A stretch of DNA of 49,058 nucleotides from Cristatella mucedo (Eukaryota; Bryozoa; Phylactolaemata; Cristatellidae), in the NCBI GenBank assembly GCA_009760855.2, contig WPIO01000425.1:1-49058 (forward strand), in the 5' to 3' direction. The first letter of the stretch is position 1. Each line of letters opens with the position of its first letter. Made by a program: the position numbers and the translations under genes. Under the pieces are notes generated by a model. The model had not been told where the DNA came from, did no database searches, and was given only the letters and a program-made list of their open reading frames with translations. Shown piece after piece: positions 10,701-22,085 of the stretch.

Positions 10701-12055
10701 ACTTCAGCCTCTTAATGCATTTCGTGCTGAGCTATGGACTATGCATGGGCTGTATAGAGAAAATCTCCATATTAAGGGGCTTTAAGTGCCTTTTTTGTGC
10801 TTTCGCACGTCAGCCTTAGCCAGAAACGTGCCAACTTTAGCTTGCTCGACTTAGAACAATACTACGGATATCATACCGATTATTTATCACCATGTTTGGA
10901 ATCTGATTGAAAACTATTCAGTTCTCCCAAGGCCTTTTAAACTAGTTTCAATATTACAACAACGGTGATATTACCCCCTGACGAGGCTGATTTGATGATG
11001 GATCAAGTCGTTGAGTGATAAAGACATAGCATAGCTATTCCATGTTGATGCCGAACTTAGCGAAAACCGAACAATACACCTGTAAAAATAGTGAAAGGGC
11101 ATATAATTTTTGGGATTGCACTATTTTGACGCCAGAGAATGCACCATACCCTCATACGTCAAGAACAGATGCATGTAATGAAAGGTCGTCTGTAGGTGAC
11201 AAGCATTTTAATGATCACTGAACGGTTTGGTTTCCTAGTTTTCTTCGCGAGTTCACAGCACCAGCTATGCTATAGTCCGTAATGTGGACAAACAGAATCT
11301 TACAAAAACTAGTGCCAAATAAAGGACTTGGTACATCCTGATATCTACTGACCCTGCTTTTTAACTACCGAAGGTCGAAATTTAACAAACATGGCTGACT
11401 GAAGCAAAAGCTTGTGATGAGACTTATTAGTTTTTAGAGCACCAGATTTTAATGCAGAGTTATCCTAATTTCCGGGCTGCAGAACGCAAGTTTATTTTAC
11501 TCATTTTGAGCAAGCTTCAATGCCTGCAATCGAAGATGGGCATTTATAGAAGGAAGGATGGAAAGAAAGGATCAAATGTATTGTAGTTATTAGTGTTTTT
11601 CACCAGCTCTCTAGATCACCTTCCCATTGTCCTATCAGCCTAGATCTATTGCTACCATGCACAACTGAAATAACAAATATGTATTCTACCTTTGGACATG
11701 CCCCTGTATTTTTCTTAAATGTTGTTGTCAAGCCACTTTAGGTAAGTTAAGTAAGCAATGCTAGACCATTAGAATCAGACCAGCTTTCATCGTATCTCTC
11801 TTATAATTTCCTACCGAAGACACTGAAAAGAGTTGTGGCATACCACGCAGACTCTTATATTGAGACTCAAATCTCGAAACTAAGTTACAGTCTGAATTAG
11901 GAGCACAAAACTCCAAAGAGTCAGCATTGCTTCGGATATATAACACTATTCTAAGGGATGCAGACTTGGATAAAGTTTCTCTGGTTTTTCTGCTCGATAT
12001 TTTCATATTTGTAAGATCATATTGCTTGAAAGGTAATTCTTGAGTGACCCCATAT
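10701..12055. other. No gene recognised
   Basis: No supported coding region, RNA gene or transposon end was found here. Frames up to 81 codons (for example minus strand 11,761-12,006) have no domain, splice context or repeat partner. The stretch may contain decayed downstream flank of the F copy, but I cannot align it with confidence. Confidence 0.3.
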
Positions 12056-12059
12056 CGCC

Positions 12060-13125
12060 TGGGATAAATGGCACTGCATAGTAATGGTTCAGGTCAAACT
12101 CAGTAGGAGACTCCAGAAGGAGAATGAACGACTGTGTACTTAGGAACCACTTGAGTACGGAATACCCCAAGGTTTTATGCTCGGTTTGTTCTATTCACGG
12201 TTGATACTCTTCCTTTTTCTGATGTAAGCACTATCTTGGCGTTCACTTCTATGTGGATGACACTCAGTTGCACCTTTGCATCGATCGCTCCCAACTGTCG
12301 AGCACCTCGAGTTCTCTGCACAGCCGTGCTACCTGCATGAATACCTTCTTCATGCTGAAGGCAGAAAACTTGTTCTAGTTGAATGACGATATAACCAATT
12401 GGCTAGTTATCAGCAAACGAAGTATATTTCAAAAATTATGAACCTAATGCTCAATAGGATCCGCATAAATATCTTATGTTTAAACTGCACTCAATCTACG
12501 TGTCTTTTTCCAGCTTGACCTTACTCTATATGAACCTCTCAGCTCCTGTCAAGTCTGCCTCGTTTATGTTCTATGACATTGCTAAGATTCGGGCTTCCTT
12601 AGACATGGATATTAAATCTACTTGTTTCAAGCATTATTTAAATTTCATTCACGACTTCTGTCACCAACTGCCTGCTTGCCTGCCGGCGTTTGCACTCATG
12701 CCCTTACAGCTCGTGCCAAACTCTACAGGTAAGCTTGTCTGTCCTGAACGTTGCCGTTGTCACAATACACCACTTCCCGTCGACTTGCACTGGCTCCCGG
12801 TCTAGCGACGCATCGACTTCAAGGTTATGCCACTCACTTTCGGGTCTCGTCTTTCTTTTTCTCGAGCCTGTCTATCAGAACGACAACACCACGAGACTAA
12901 GAATCATGGACCAGCCGCACTGAGGCGAATCGTAAAGCTATTGTTCGTAGGAATCTCAAAACTTCTCGAAACCGTATGCTAAGTTCCTGTGCTCCCAAAT
13001 TCTGGATCTCACTTCAAAAGCAGGTCAAAGCTACGCCTGAAAGGAAGACATTGAAAAGAGTTTAAAAACACACCTATATTTTGCAGCATTTAGTGGGTCT
13101 TCTTAATTTATCCTGACTGTGCATA
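12060..13125 (+). mobile_element. LINE-I (CR1/L2-type) with RT palm region
   Basis: This 5'-truncated LINE-I includes reverse transcriptase motifs: an EYGIPQGFMLG block (near 12,155), HFYVDDTQLHL (near 12,243-12,275), then IAKIRASLDMD, LVCPERCRCHNTPLPVDLHWLPV and the downstream FWISLQKQVK block. The catalytic tetrad reads YVDD at 12,250-12,261, an accepted variant. Frameshifts and stops between blocks still make the ORF dead. It ends near TTTAGTGGGTCTTCTT without a clear (ATT)n tail. Confidence 0.8.
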
Positions 13126-13589
13126 TGGTGGCTTAAACTGCCAGTGCTACTGCGGATGACACCAACGGTAAGTCAGTAATGCTTTGTACACAGTCGTTGC
13201 TAAGTGCCAAGAACGAGATTCAGTTCACACAGAGAACTATGCACAATTTTTAATGTTAAACCGCAGCACAAGACATGCACTAAGCTTGAGCGACTTCGTT
13301 TGGGGCTATGATGGTAACCGGAAGAACTTCTCAGTAAAGGATGCAATTTGAGCTTAAGTATTAAAACTAATAATCTAACTAATAATAAACTAATCACTAA
13401 TGACAAGTAATAACTAATAACTAATAACTAATAATAAGCTAACGTCTTCAAACTAATAATCCTACCTGCTAGCTCCTGCAATCTGAGTTAAAGCCGTGAG
13501 CTCCACAATTTCGACAGTTTGAGACCTAATTTAAGTTTTTTCTTGTGTGTTCTCGGGCTCTTAGAAGTATTGAGGTTTAAGATAAATTA
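13126..13589. other. Spacer with ACTAAT microsatellite
   Basis: The stretch contains decayed LINE-I 3' end sequence (TGCTACTGCGGATG block) and the ACTAAT-type simple repeat listed separately. No gene is seen. Confidence 0.4.
13355..13470. repeat. ACTAAT-type simple repeat
   Basis: The motif ACTAATAA/ACTAATAATA recurs about ten times with small changes between 13,362 and 13,435, with a last unit near 13,450. Such arrays commonly arise by slippage, and nothing suggests a function. Confidence 0.85.
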
Positions 13590-14350
13590 CAGCTCATGCT
13601 TCACAGTGTCTTTTTGACCAGCAGCTACATAATATAGTTAAAATTCGAGCCTGGTACCGCAAAAATGCTACTCGAAAATAAGTCTATTCAATTGTATCAT
13701 CCCGTCTCAAATTGTTTAACTAAGATCTTGCTACTTTACAAGCTTGTGCAATCAGTAGTCTGAAATTGCTCAGATGCTCTACAGCCAGGCATGTCTGTCG
13801 TAAGCGTCGCAGGTGCCACATCGCACGACTTCTTGCTGTCCTGCACTGGCTCCAAGTCAAGCAGCGCATCGACTTCATGATTTGATTCATCAATCTTAGG
13901 TTCCCATTGCTCGGGCCCCAGCCTAACTCTCAGATCAACTCCCCACTCAGGCGGCCTATCATATAACGCTTTTTTGTTCGAAACAAACTTGTTTAGCTAT
14001 ACGTACCTCTTACGAACCTCGCAATATACACAGACCATGTTTTTACTTTGCAGGCTCTCAAAGCCAGTAACCGACTTCAGCCGGTCGTCACTATATTCCC
14101 TGACTTGACAACACTACAAGAAAGCTTAGAACGCACTTATTTATCACTGCATTTTGTGCGTTCCGATTATTTGTTCTGCATGAGCATTTGCCTGCTGACA
14201 CTGTACATGCTTCCACTAAAAAAACGTGTGCATGTCACCCTAAGTTGGTTTATGCATGTTGACATTGGGTGCGTTACCAATTATTTTAGACCCGAGTTCC
14301 TTTGCAGCAAAGGTAAAGCTCGTAGAAAGAGATTAACTTTTCCGATATCA
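13590..14350 (+). mobile_element. LINE-I fragment, 3' part
   Basis: The blocks follow LINE-I order: AAAATTCGAGCC (KIRA), ATCCCGTCTCAAATTG (SRLKL), a CATGTCTGTCGTAAGCG block, CTGTCCTGCACTGGCTCC (LHWL), AAGCAGCGCATCGACTTC (KQRIDF), GGGCCCCAGCCTAACTCTCAGATC and the 3' end GCAGCAAAGGTAAAGCTCGTAGAAAGAGATTAAC. The ORF is badly frameshifted, and the (ATT)n tail is lost. Confidence 0.75.
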
Positions 14351-14905
14351 CTATTCAAAATCAGTTATTTATATCATTAACTTTTTCAGCACTTAATGTC
14401 AAGCGTGCACAGCTACTGACGCCTTTGAGGAGAATTTCTCACTCGTATTGGGCTCTGAATGTCTTTGTAAGCTTTAGCATGTTATCCTTCGGAATAATCG
14501 TGCTTGCTACAGCTTGATCGATAAAGAAAAGAACAGAACTTTGCATATTCGGTGCATTTAGTTTTTGCATTAATATTGCCTATCCGTAGGCAATTGGTTA
14601 ATTATTTCCTAGCCAATAAAATTTCGGTAACTCAAATATTAAACATCTCAGAATTAATAGATAAGAAATAGGTAATTTTAAGGCTAGCAGGCGACTCTCA
14701 GCGAGCGACTCACAGTCCTGTATCACAATATTCAGAAACTAACACAAATATGCCACAATCCGCCACATTTCGCAGAAAAAAACCAAAAAGCCGAGAAAAT
14801 GTTCACTAAAAGCTCTGTTTATGATTGGGCATCACTCTACTTTTTGTCGATTGTGTATTTGCATAATTTTTCACCTTTTATCTACGGCATTCTGCTGCAA
14901 TGCAC
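14351..14905. other. No gene; short dispersed repeat traces
   Basis: No coding region was found. A CCACAATCCGCCACATTTCGCAG block near 14,755 resembles the CAATCCGT-containing dispersed motif seen again near 15,690, 16,190 and 18,072. Confidence 0.3.
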
Positions 14906-14907
14906 AG

Positions 14908-15515
14908 CTTATAATATTAATAATAATGCATTTGATAAAGCGCCCTCAGAGAACCGAATCTCTTTCTAGGCACTGTACATTTGCTGCCAAGGGAAATGTA
15001 ATTGAATGCTAAGTTAAATCATGCTTGAAAAACAAACACAATGAATGTTATGGTTAGGGGTGTCATGCACAGAGTCAGCATACAAATTTGGTTAGTGGCA
15101 GCATGCACAGTGTCAGCACGAGTAAGCACGTGCAAGACGAATCACAGGGACCCACTAAATGTGGTCCTAATTAGGTGCGTTTTTATGTTCCTTTTAAATG
15201 TGGTCAGGTCAGGGATGTTCTAACACAGGTCGGGAGGGAGTTCCAGGCTTTGGAAGCACCCAAACTAAATTCGTGGTCTCCAAAGGATTTAAGGTTTGTA
15301 CGAGGTATTTGTAGACTGTTGGATTCCGAAAAGCGGATGGCACGATGCTTGCCCTGATGTGGTAGTATATCTGAGAGATAGGCTGGAGTCACGGAAGGAA
15401 GGGACCTAAAAGTGAGCGACAAAACCTTGAAGTCAATTCGTTGCTTGACTGGTAGCCAGTGCAGGTCGCCGAGAATTTGAGTAATGTGGCAACTGGGGGT
15501 CCGGTCCATACAACA
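14908..15515 (-). mobile_element. LINE-I 3' end, minus strand
   Basis: The stretch begins with AATATTAATAATAATGCA, the reversed (ATT)n tail, then AAAGCGCCCTCAGAGAACCGA and ATGGTTAGGGG. The minus-strand frame at 15,204-15,509 reads HITQILGDLHWLPVKQRIDFK, VTPAYLSDILPHQGKHRAIRF and GASKAWNSLPTCV, a clean, well preserved end of CR1/L2-type ORF2. It is one of the better preserved LINE-I ends and was probably inserted fairly recently. Confidence 0.85.
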
Positions 15516-16539
15516 ATCTGTTGCATTTCTCTATACAACTAACAGAAGTCGGGGTCTATCAAAGCTCTAATATGGAATTCGATATGCAATTCCACAGTGC
15601 TTGAAATACAACCACATGATGTGATAAAATTTCAAAGTGAAATTTTGGAGAATGCTTGGCAAATCGACGAAGCATGTCAGCTGGAAGCTGCAATCCGGTA
15701 CAATCCATGGCTCATCGGCCAGATGTCGTCTGGACGAAGCTCCAATTCATATTTCGTGCAGCACTTCGCTGTGTTCAGGGAGAAAACATTGAAAGTAAAT
15801 ATGGTTTGCTTCCTAATTATCGGTAATTCACTACTGTCTACATTCATGGCTAAGGCCAATGCCAAAATCCGTCGACAGTCGACAAAAAACTGGCTTGCTA
15901 AGCTTCAAATTAATGCTCGGGTGGCAACTTACTATGCACGAGAAAACTTTCAACTCACAATTAAGGTTCAAACATTGGAAATGCATGGCAATTGGTTGCC
16001 ACTGGCTGAAAAATCCCGCCAAACTATTGTGATCCCTCACAAATCGCAAGAAAGTGGCTGAGTCAAGATCAAACCTGTCTTATCTATTACAGCGTACTGT
16101 CTAAAAATCTGAACTACATTATTTCACCAATCGAGCAAGTACAATCTTGATCAATTAATGGCTGTCAACGGCGAGGTCTGCAGCCAGCACCACAATCCGT
16201 GGCAAAGCAATCACAAATCGGCTAAACGAATATTCAATAATGATTGCATATAACTAACTGTTGTTTAGGTAAAACCATTTATTGCTACGGTTTTTGCTCG
16301 CTATTTGTCTTCCAATTGCCGTTTTTTTATCATCGTTATTATTGTTATTGTTATCGGCAGCTGTTCCCCCCCCCCCGGCAATCGGGAGCAATAGTTTTGG
16401 CTAATTCAACACTCTGTGGCAAATTGATGTGAAATTGGCTTGTTTAAGGTTGCATTCTCCATCCGTGTAACATTTACATGTACCTATACATAACTCCTAC
16501 TCAACGGGTGCATTCAAACTCGAGCAAAACAGTCGACGG
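15516..16539. repeat. Region of short dispersed repeats, no supported gene
   Basis: A 154-codon open frame runs from 15,597 to 16,061 (+). It opens on GTG and has no recognisable domain. The DNA contains copies of a degenerate motif, CAATCCGT followed by a GAAA..AAAGTGGCTTGGCTAAGCT-like core (near 15,690, 15,870-15,905 and 16,020-16,060), which recurs near 17,770 and 18,070. This points to an old non-autonomous element. A C11 run lies at about 16,366-16,376. Confidence 0.35.
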
Positions 16540-17745
16540 CAGATGCATGGGCTAATACGGCTATGTCCGGTTCTTTTCACAGTATATACTCTTCATCTTG
16601 CCGATGTGATTTCCAAACACAATCTAGGCTTTCACTTCCATGCGGATGGCACTCAGTTTCTTTTTGCTTTGATAGTTCCCAGCCTTCCAGCACCTCCTAT
16701 TCTCTCAGCTACCTTGCTCTATGTATTGATGATATCCACACATGGATGGCAGAAAAATTTTTGAAACGATACGATGATAAAATTAGCTTATTAGTTATGG
16801 GCAACCTAGTGTGATTCATAAATTAAAGCTGACGCTAAAAGTAGCTTTGAAAAGATATCTCCTGCTGAATCAGCACGAAATCTACGTGTCATGGTTCAAA
16901 TTGTCCTCTCGTTAGACAACCACATCATCTCCACAGGCAGGTTTGCCTACTTTCAGCTACATTACACTGCTAAAATACGGGCAACTTTAGATAAGGATCT
17001 TAAGCCTAAATTGGCCCATACGTTTGTGACATCCCGTCTTGATTACTGTAACTACCGGTTTGCTGGCCCACCGACATGTGCAATCAGGCGCTTACAGCTA
17101 GTGCCAGACTCTGCAGCTAGCCTAGTCTGACATGAGCATAGCATTTGCCACATCACGCTAATTCTCGTCGACCTGCACTTGCTACCAGTCAAGCAATGGA
17201 TCAACCTCAAGGATTTTTCGCTCACTTTTAAGTCACTTCATTCTTTGGCTGTAGCCTATCTCTCAGATCTATTCCCCAACCAGGCCAAGCATCGTACCAC
17301 AAGGTTTTCGGAATCCAGCAGTTTACCAATGCCTCTTATAAACCTCTAACTTTTAGTGGACCCTGCATAAAGTTCCTATGCTCCCAAAGCCTGCAACTCT
17401 GTCCCGACTTGCATCACAAGATCCCTTGACTTTAGCACATTTAAAAAGAACCTAAAACACGCCTACTTAGGAGAGCATTTAGTGGATCTGTGTGATTCGC
17501 TGTTTTTTCGCTTATGTGTGCCGACACTGTGAATGCTGCCAGTAATCAAACTTGCATTATGATTATGTGCATTTAACCCCTGACCATGTTATTCGTTCAG
17601 CCTATCGAGCATGATATTAGTCACTGTTCAATTCAGTTTCCCTTTGCAGCAAATGTAAAATGCCTAGAAACAGATTGAGTTCTCTGAGGGTGCTTTATCA
17701 AGTGCATTATTTTTATTATTATTATTATTGTTACTACTACTACTA
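16540..17745 (+). mobile_element. LINE-I (CR1/L2-type), longest plus-strand copy with tail
   Basis: The element covers the last third of ORF2 and the 3' end. Translated blocks in order: VLFTVYTLHLADVISKHNLG, FHADGTQF (the YADD tetrad reads HADG, 16,639-16,650), YTAKIRATLDKDLKP, SRLDYCNYRFAGPP, a LHLLPVKQW block, FKSLHSLAVAYLSDLF, CNSVPTCI and then the untranslated end, with CAGCAAATGTAAAATGCCTAG, GGTGCTTTATCAAGTGCATTA and (ATT)n at 17,707-17,728. The changed catalytic tetrad and frameshifts make it inactive. Confidence 0.85.
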
Positions 17746-18289
17746 ATACGTGATGATCCTATTTCTAAATCGCCAGAAAGTGGCTCGGCAAAGCTCCGAC
17801 TTTTTTAACAGATTACAGAGCAACGTGTTTAAAGTGTAAACGCTTCGTTTCAACCAATCGTGAACTGACAATTGCTGGGAAGTTATGGTGATGGATAGGC
17901 GTTGCCTGGAAATCGAATTGCAATCTGTCACAGATCTGCCAAAAACACTTGATGGAAGCTGTCATTCTCTACGTGGTTCTTACTTGCATGCCCACGTAAC
18001 TTAAACCTATTTTCCATGTTTAATCTCGGGCTATGCTTGGCAATCAAAGCTGTGTACCGTTAAAACCCTGCAATCCGTCACGGTCCGTGAGAAATCGGAA
18101 AAAGCTGCTTGGCTAAGCTCTCATTTAGTTTCTTGTAGCTGTATACTCATATTTTGGGTGCACCACGAAAATGCCATTTTTATGGCTGGCCCTTGGACAC
18201 AGCACTGAAATAAATGCCAACGGCCGTTGTCAATATACAAACCACTAAAATCTCCCAAAAATTGAGCAAAAATATCCAGCGTGAATGTG

Positions 18290-18390
18290 ATCTTTTTAAA
18301 TTTGGTTGTAAAGAGCATTGTGTCAATAAAAAGATCAAATTCTCTGATAGCGCTTTATCAATTTCTTTATTATTATTATTTTTAGAGTAC
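18290..18390 (+). mobile_element. LINE-I 3' tail
   Basis: The order is GTAAAGAGCATTGTG, AAATTCTCTGATAGCGCTTTATCAA and TTCTTTATTATTATTATTT, which matches the last hundred bases of LINE-I. Only the 3' end is present, as expected for extreme 5' truncation. Confidence 0.6.
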
Positions 18391-19365
18391 CGTCGCCTCA
18401 TTTGAACCCGATGGGTGCATAAAATTTTGGGCAAAGCACAATGATCAATCGCAGAAACTCGTATCAATGCTGCACTCGTACCAGTTTCTCAAAAGTATTT
18501 CAAAATTGATAATGTGGAGCTCCCATTTTCAAAGCATAATTGAGCAATAAATTTAACGCCTGTAAAGTAAATCTGAAAATGTCCACGCCATTGCACACAA
18601 TTCTTGTCAGACATCGGAGATGCGATCGCTTCACACAGATTTACAAACTGATTGACACAGATGCCAGATGTTGTCCTCTTCAAATGCGGCTTAGCTTAAG
18701 CTTCAGGGCCATAATCTGCTTTTCAGATCCACCGCAGAAAAATGGCAGATACGGTAATGGAGTATTTTGTGATTTCAGTTTTTTGTGTGAGGCTTGTAAT
18801 AACGGCCTACGCTGCAGATCACACTAGAGGTTATTCTTTAATGCTTCTCCAAATGAATAGGAAGTGCAGAGAAGTAAAGTAGTGGTGGTTTAATCTAATC
18901 TCAAAAGCATTATTAGTATTATTTGAACAAATAGAAAGGAGACAATTTCAGAACTTTCATTATAGGTAGCTTGAACTCTATTATTTTAATGGTATTATCT
19001 TACTTAAAAGTTAATTCAACTGCGTTTCCTCTAACACATGCCTAAACAGGATCAAAGAAGCGGACGAAATTGTTTAACTTATGGAACAAGCAAGTTTGAG
19101 AATCAGTTTTTGCGTGCTGCAGCAAACCCTAATCAGATCCTCACAGCTCCTGTAAATTTAAAAAATGGATTATCATTATACTGGCAGGTGCGGTTATTCT
19201 ACCGTTCACTTTGGATTGGAAGGTATGCTGCCAAACGTTTAGTCGTGGATTACAATTTCTGCTGCCATTTCTTCTGCATTTCGGCATGCATGCTCCGTTT
19301 TTGGCATGGCATCCGGCCTCCTCAAGTGGGAGGGCTTCCTTAGAGTCAGAGGACCATTTGCTCAC

Positions 19366-19464
19366 GTAAAAATTCCGACCGACGATTCCGTCCCAAAGCC
19401 TGAAGTAGAAGCTCAGCAATTTCAGCCTCTGCTCCACGGCGTCCGGTGAGCTTTTCGGAAATGG
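19366..19464 (-). other. Candidate coding exon (unproven)
   Basis: This GC-richer 99-base segment on the minus strand is bounded by a good acceptor (CTTTTGTGTGCAG) and a strong donor (GTGAGC). It is open in two frames, one of them 33 whole codons with an amphipathic stretch (AVEQRLKLLSFYFRLWDG). It could be an internal exon of a minus-strand gene starting in the CpG-rich island at 21.3-22.1 kb. I recognise no domain, and a 99-base double-open segment can arise by chance. Confidence 0.22.
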
Positions 19465-20245
19465 CTGCACACAAAAGTTACGGCGGCATGCAGCTATTAT
19501 GCAGCTATTCCATACTGATTGTTAGTTGGCTTAGAATTTACCATTACAAGCAAAAAAAGGTGCAGTGCAAGGTACAGCTAGTATAACATGACCATAGACC
19601 CCCCCCCCCCGTTGGTGTTGGATGTTTGGCTTACTGACATAGGCTCCGATTTAAGTAATAGCCCGGCCGTGCGGATTATTCATAGACAAAGGGAATGCCG
19701 GAAAACCTGAAAATATTTCGCCGACCTCTATCGTACTGCTATGCAATACGAGCTACGTTTTATCAGCACCTAACCGATTCCTAGTGGAAGTGCTGCAGAT
19801 AAAAGTGGACAGCGAGGTTTGTGCATGACGCCACATAGGAAGTGTGCACTCTCCTTAAACAAACTTGCTCATTGCTTGAACATGATGCGAGTTGTGTGTA
19901 AACCATCGGTGAGCAATCGGCCGAATTGAAATTGGAGCTTCCTTCGCACAGTCACTTTCCTGGTGACTGTTAACATATTAACAATAATATTAACAATAAC
20001 AAGAAAACCTTTTTCATAACGACCTCGGGGAATTCTGTCTCCTTCTAGGCACTTTGCGTTTTGATTATTGTGGATTGCAGCATTCACCTGAGCCATTGCA
20101 TTAAATTGCTGTGAATTTTCAGATGATTACCCTGCACAATTCCGTAACTAAATATTGGTTTAACTTTTTAAAGAGTGATATGAAGAGAAAATGCGAGCTT
20201 CTGGCAGCCTATGTATGCAGTATTTGCGAGGGGTTGCAGTAGATT

Positions 20246-20400
20246 GTTACGTTTGCCCTTCATTTTGTTTGTTTTTCAAGCATGATTTTACTTACTATTC
20301 TATTGCGTATCAATTTGCAGCAAATGTAAAGCGCCTAGAAAGAGATTAAGTTCTCTGAGGGCGCTTTATCAAGTGCAATATTTTTATTATTATTATTACA
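20246..20400 (+). mobile_element. Young LINE-I 3' end
   Basis: About 155 bases are almost identical to the tail of the insertion at 38,189-38,476, including TTTGTTTTTCAAGCATGATTTTAC, GCAAATGTAAAGCGCCTAG and GAGGGCGCTTTATCAAGTGC followed by (ATT)n. The close match means both descend from the same recently active source. Confidence 0.85.
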
Positions 20401-20955
20401 ATTACAACCCACTACATTGCTGTGTCAGCGAGGAAGCATGACTTGTCGTCTATTTGATGCGGATTGCCGTCTTTGCAAGGACTACTGCTGTCGATTGTTA
20501 GCATAACCGAGATAAAAATGCCCACGATGGGTTGAAGAATTGGGCACCCGAAATGAACCGTCATGTGGATAGAGATTTTGAGCTTGTTTAGCCAAATTTC
20601 TGTCGAGTTACCAAATATTGTGATACTTTCGTCGGCCCCGCCGCGACGACACTTAACAAGCATACAGCTTACAAATTCCGAATTTTCGCTTTTAACACGG
20701 CGAATTGTCTAATCCAATGAGAATTTGAGCTCGATCAAGCAAACATGAGGTCAATTTCTCAGGGACTACGGTACTGTGCGAAATTAAACAAACACAATTA
20801 GTCGAAACTCCACTCAACTGCAGTGAAAGTAAGACTATTTTAACAAGAAAAAAAATAACTTTGGAAAGTTGAAATCTAACTTCTACAAGTATTCGCGAGG
20901 ACGAAGAAGATTCGTTGAGTACTACGTTATGCACTAAAAATAAATCGAACGCAAC
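20401..20955. other. No gene recognised
   Basis: Only short minus-strand frames (80 and 83 codons) without domains are seen. A GAGCTTGTTTAGCCAAATTTC block near 20,580 may be a reversed trace of the GGCTAAGCTC dispersed motif. Confidence 0.3.
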
Positions 20956-21217
20956 GAAGTGAGCACTTGATATTGTTTAGGAAATGATTTAAAAATATCA
21001 TGAGATATTAAAACGTTATGATATTGAATCATACAATAACATATGATATCACATGATATTGATTAATTATATCATATGATGATCATATGATATTATATTA
21101 TTTGACTTCATAGTTATATTATATGATGATATCAATGATATTAGTGATATTAAATGATATTGAAATGATATAAAAAATATCATATCGAAGTGTGCATTGA
21201 AGTGAGCACATGATATT
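20956..21217. repeat. ATGATAT-rich simple repeat with flanking direct repeats
   Basis: The block is made of TGATAT/ATCATAT units repeated irregularly and is nearly pure A, T and G. It is bounded by two near-identical copies of GAAGTGAGCAC followed by TGATATT (20,956-20,974 and 21,199-21,217). A related GAAGTGTGCATT lies at 21,187. The whole block could be an expanded tandem repeat or a small element with direct-repeat ends. Confidence 0.8.
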
Positions 21218-21299
21218 CCTGTTCGTAGCACAAACTTCCGAATCGATTTCATATATTGTTTCCACACATATCGTCTTCCGGGTTACATAAAAGTAAGCC

Positions 21300-22085
21300 G
21301 CCAGCGAAATTCCAAGTAACAGGGCTTCACCGACGCCCAGTGCTCTGCCTGATGTGCGAAAGTGTCCGGAGCCTTAGTGCAGACAAGTGAAGGTAATTAA
21401 CCCTGGAAATGAGGCTTTTAGTTATTTTTTTCACAGAGAAACGCTTCAATTGAATCTCCCGATGTCAATTAGGTGCTGCGAAGTCGGTGTACGTCGGAAC
21501 GCGTTCAATAATCCCAGCTGCTTGGCGAGGTCGCCGTAGGCTGCCTTCGCGAGGCGCTCAGTAGCTCGAGCGAGCAGACGAGGCCGCAGAAGAGCACGAC
21601 AAAGCGGCGGCGCTTTTAAAGGCCAGAGCTCAGCCGCGGCCCTTTCCGAAAGCCGTCTGATGACGAATCAGAAAATAAGTAAAACCCGCAACGGTTCCGC
21701 TGGAATCGCGCCGTCTGACCCTCGCGGCGCCCGACTGGCGATTGACCGGCCGCGGCGCCACACCAGGCTGGCGGCGGCGGCACAGCGCCTCGTCGTCCTC
21801 GGGTCGGCGGCGACGAAGAGTCGGCGGCGGCGACGACGTCTAAGAGGCGCTGAGGCGTCGGCGAGGCGGCTGGCGAAGTGTCCGAGGCGGCCGTGGTGGC
21901 TAGGCGGACCGTTCGAAGAAGCAATTTCTCCAAGACGAGATCGTCGTAGTGCTAGTACTGACGTCGGAGAGGCGGACCCGCTGCTCGGCCATCTTGCTCT
22001 TGAGGAGGGCAAGCGGAGACATGTCGTCGCTCGCTCTCAGCAGAGCCAGGCCGGCACTATATCGTTCCGGCTTACATGGAGCTCC
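21300..22085. promoter_or_regulatory. CpG-rich island, possible host-gene promoter
   Basis: The base composition changes sharply, with dense CG dinucleotides and CGGCGG runs (strongest at 21,530-22,080), unlike the AT-rich rest of the window. Long frames open on both strands here because GC-rich DNA has few stops, so they are not evidence for proteins. On the minus strand, CAAGATGGCCGAG (ATG at 21,990-21,992) has the context of a strong start codon and of the YY1-type motif common at animal promoters, but its frame stops after 30 codons unless spliced. On the plus strand, possible donors lie at 21,393 (AG/GTAATT) and 22,123 (CAG/GTATCA). Direction and product are unknown. Confidence 0.45.

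Larger units (their letters stand above)
17746..20245. other. Gene-poor stretch with repeat debris
   Basis: This stretch contains more traces of the CAATCCGT / GGCTAAGCTC dispersed motif (near 17,775 and 18,065-18,120), a LINE-I tail at about 18,290-18,390, a C10 run near 19,600 and a GC-richer patch at 19,230-19,490 with the exon candidate listed separately. No complete gene is supported. Confidence 0.35.

Noticed and set aside
12060-13125. Active LINE because the catalytic tetrad YVDD is intact
   Set aside because: The blocks around it are in different frames with stops, and the 5' half is missing.
15597-16061. 154-codon open frame (+)
   Set aside because: It opens on GTG, has no recognisable domain, and its DNA contains copies of a dispersed repeat motif. 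No splice or promoter context supports it.
19038-19343. 101-codon frame (+)
   Set aside because: It has no domain or partner and overlaps the better supported but still weak minus-strand exon candidate.
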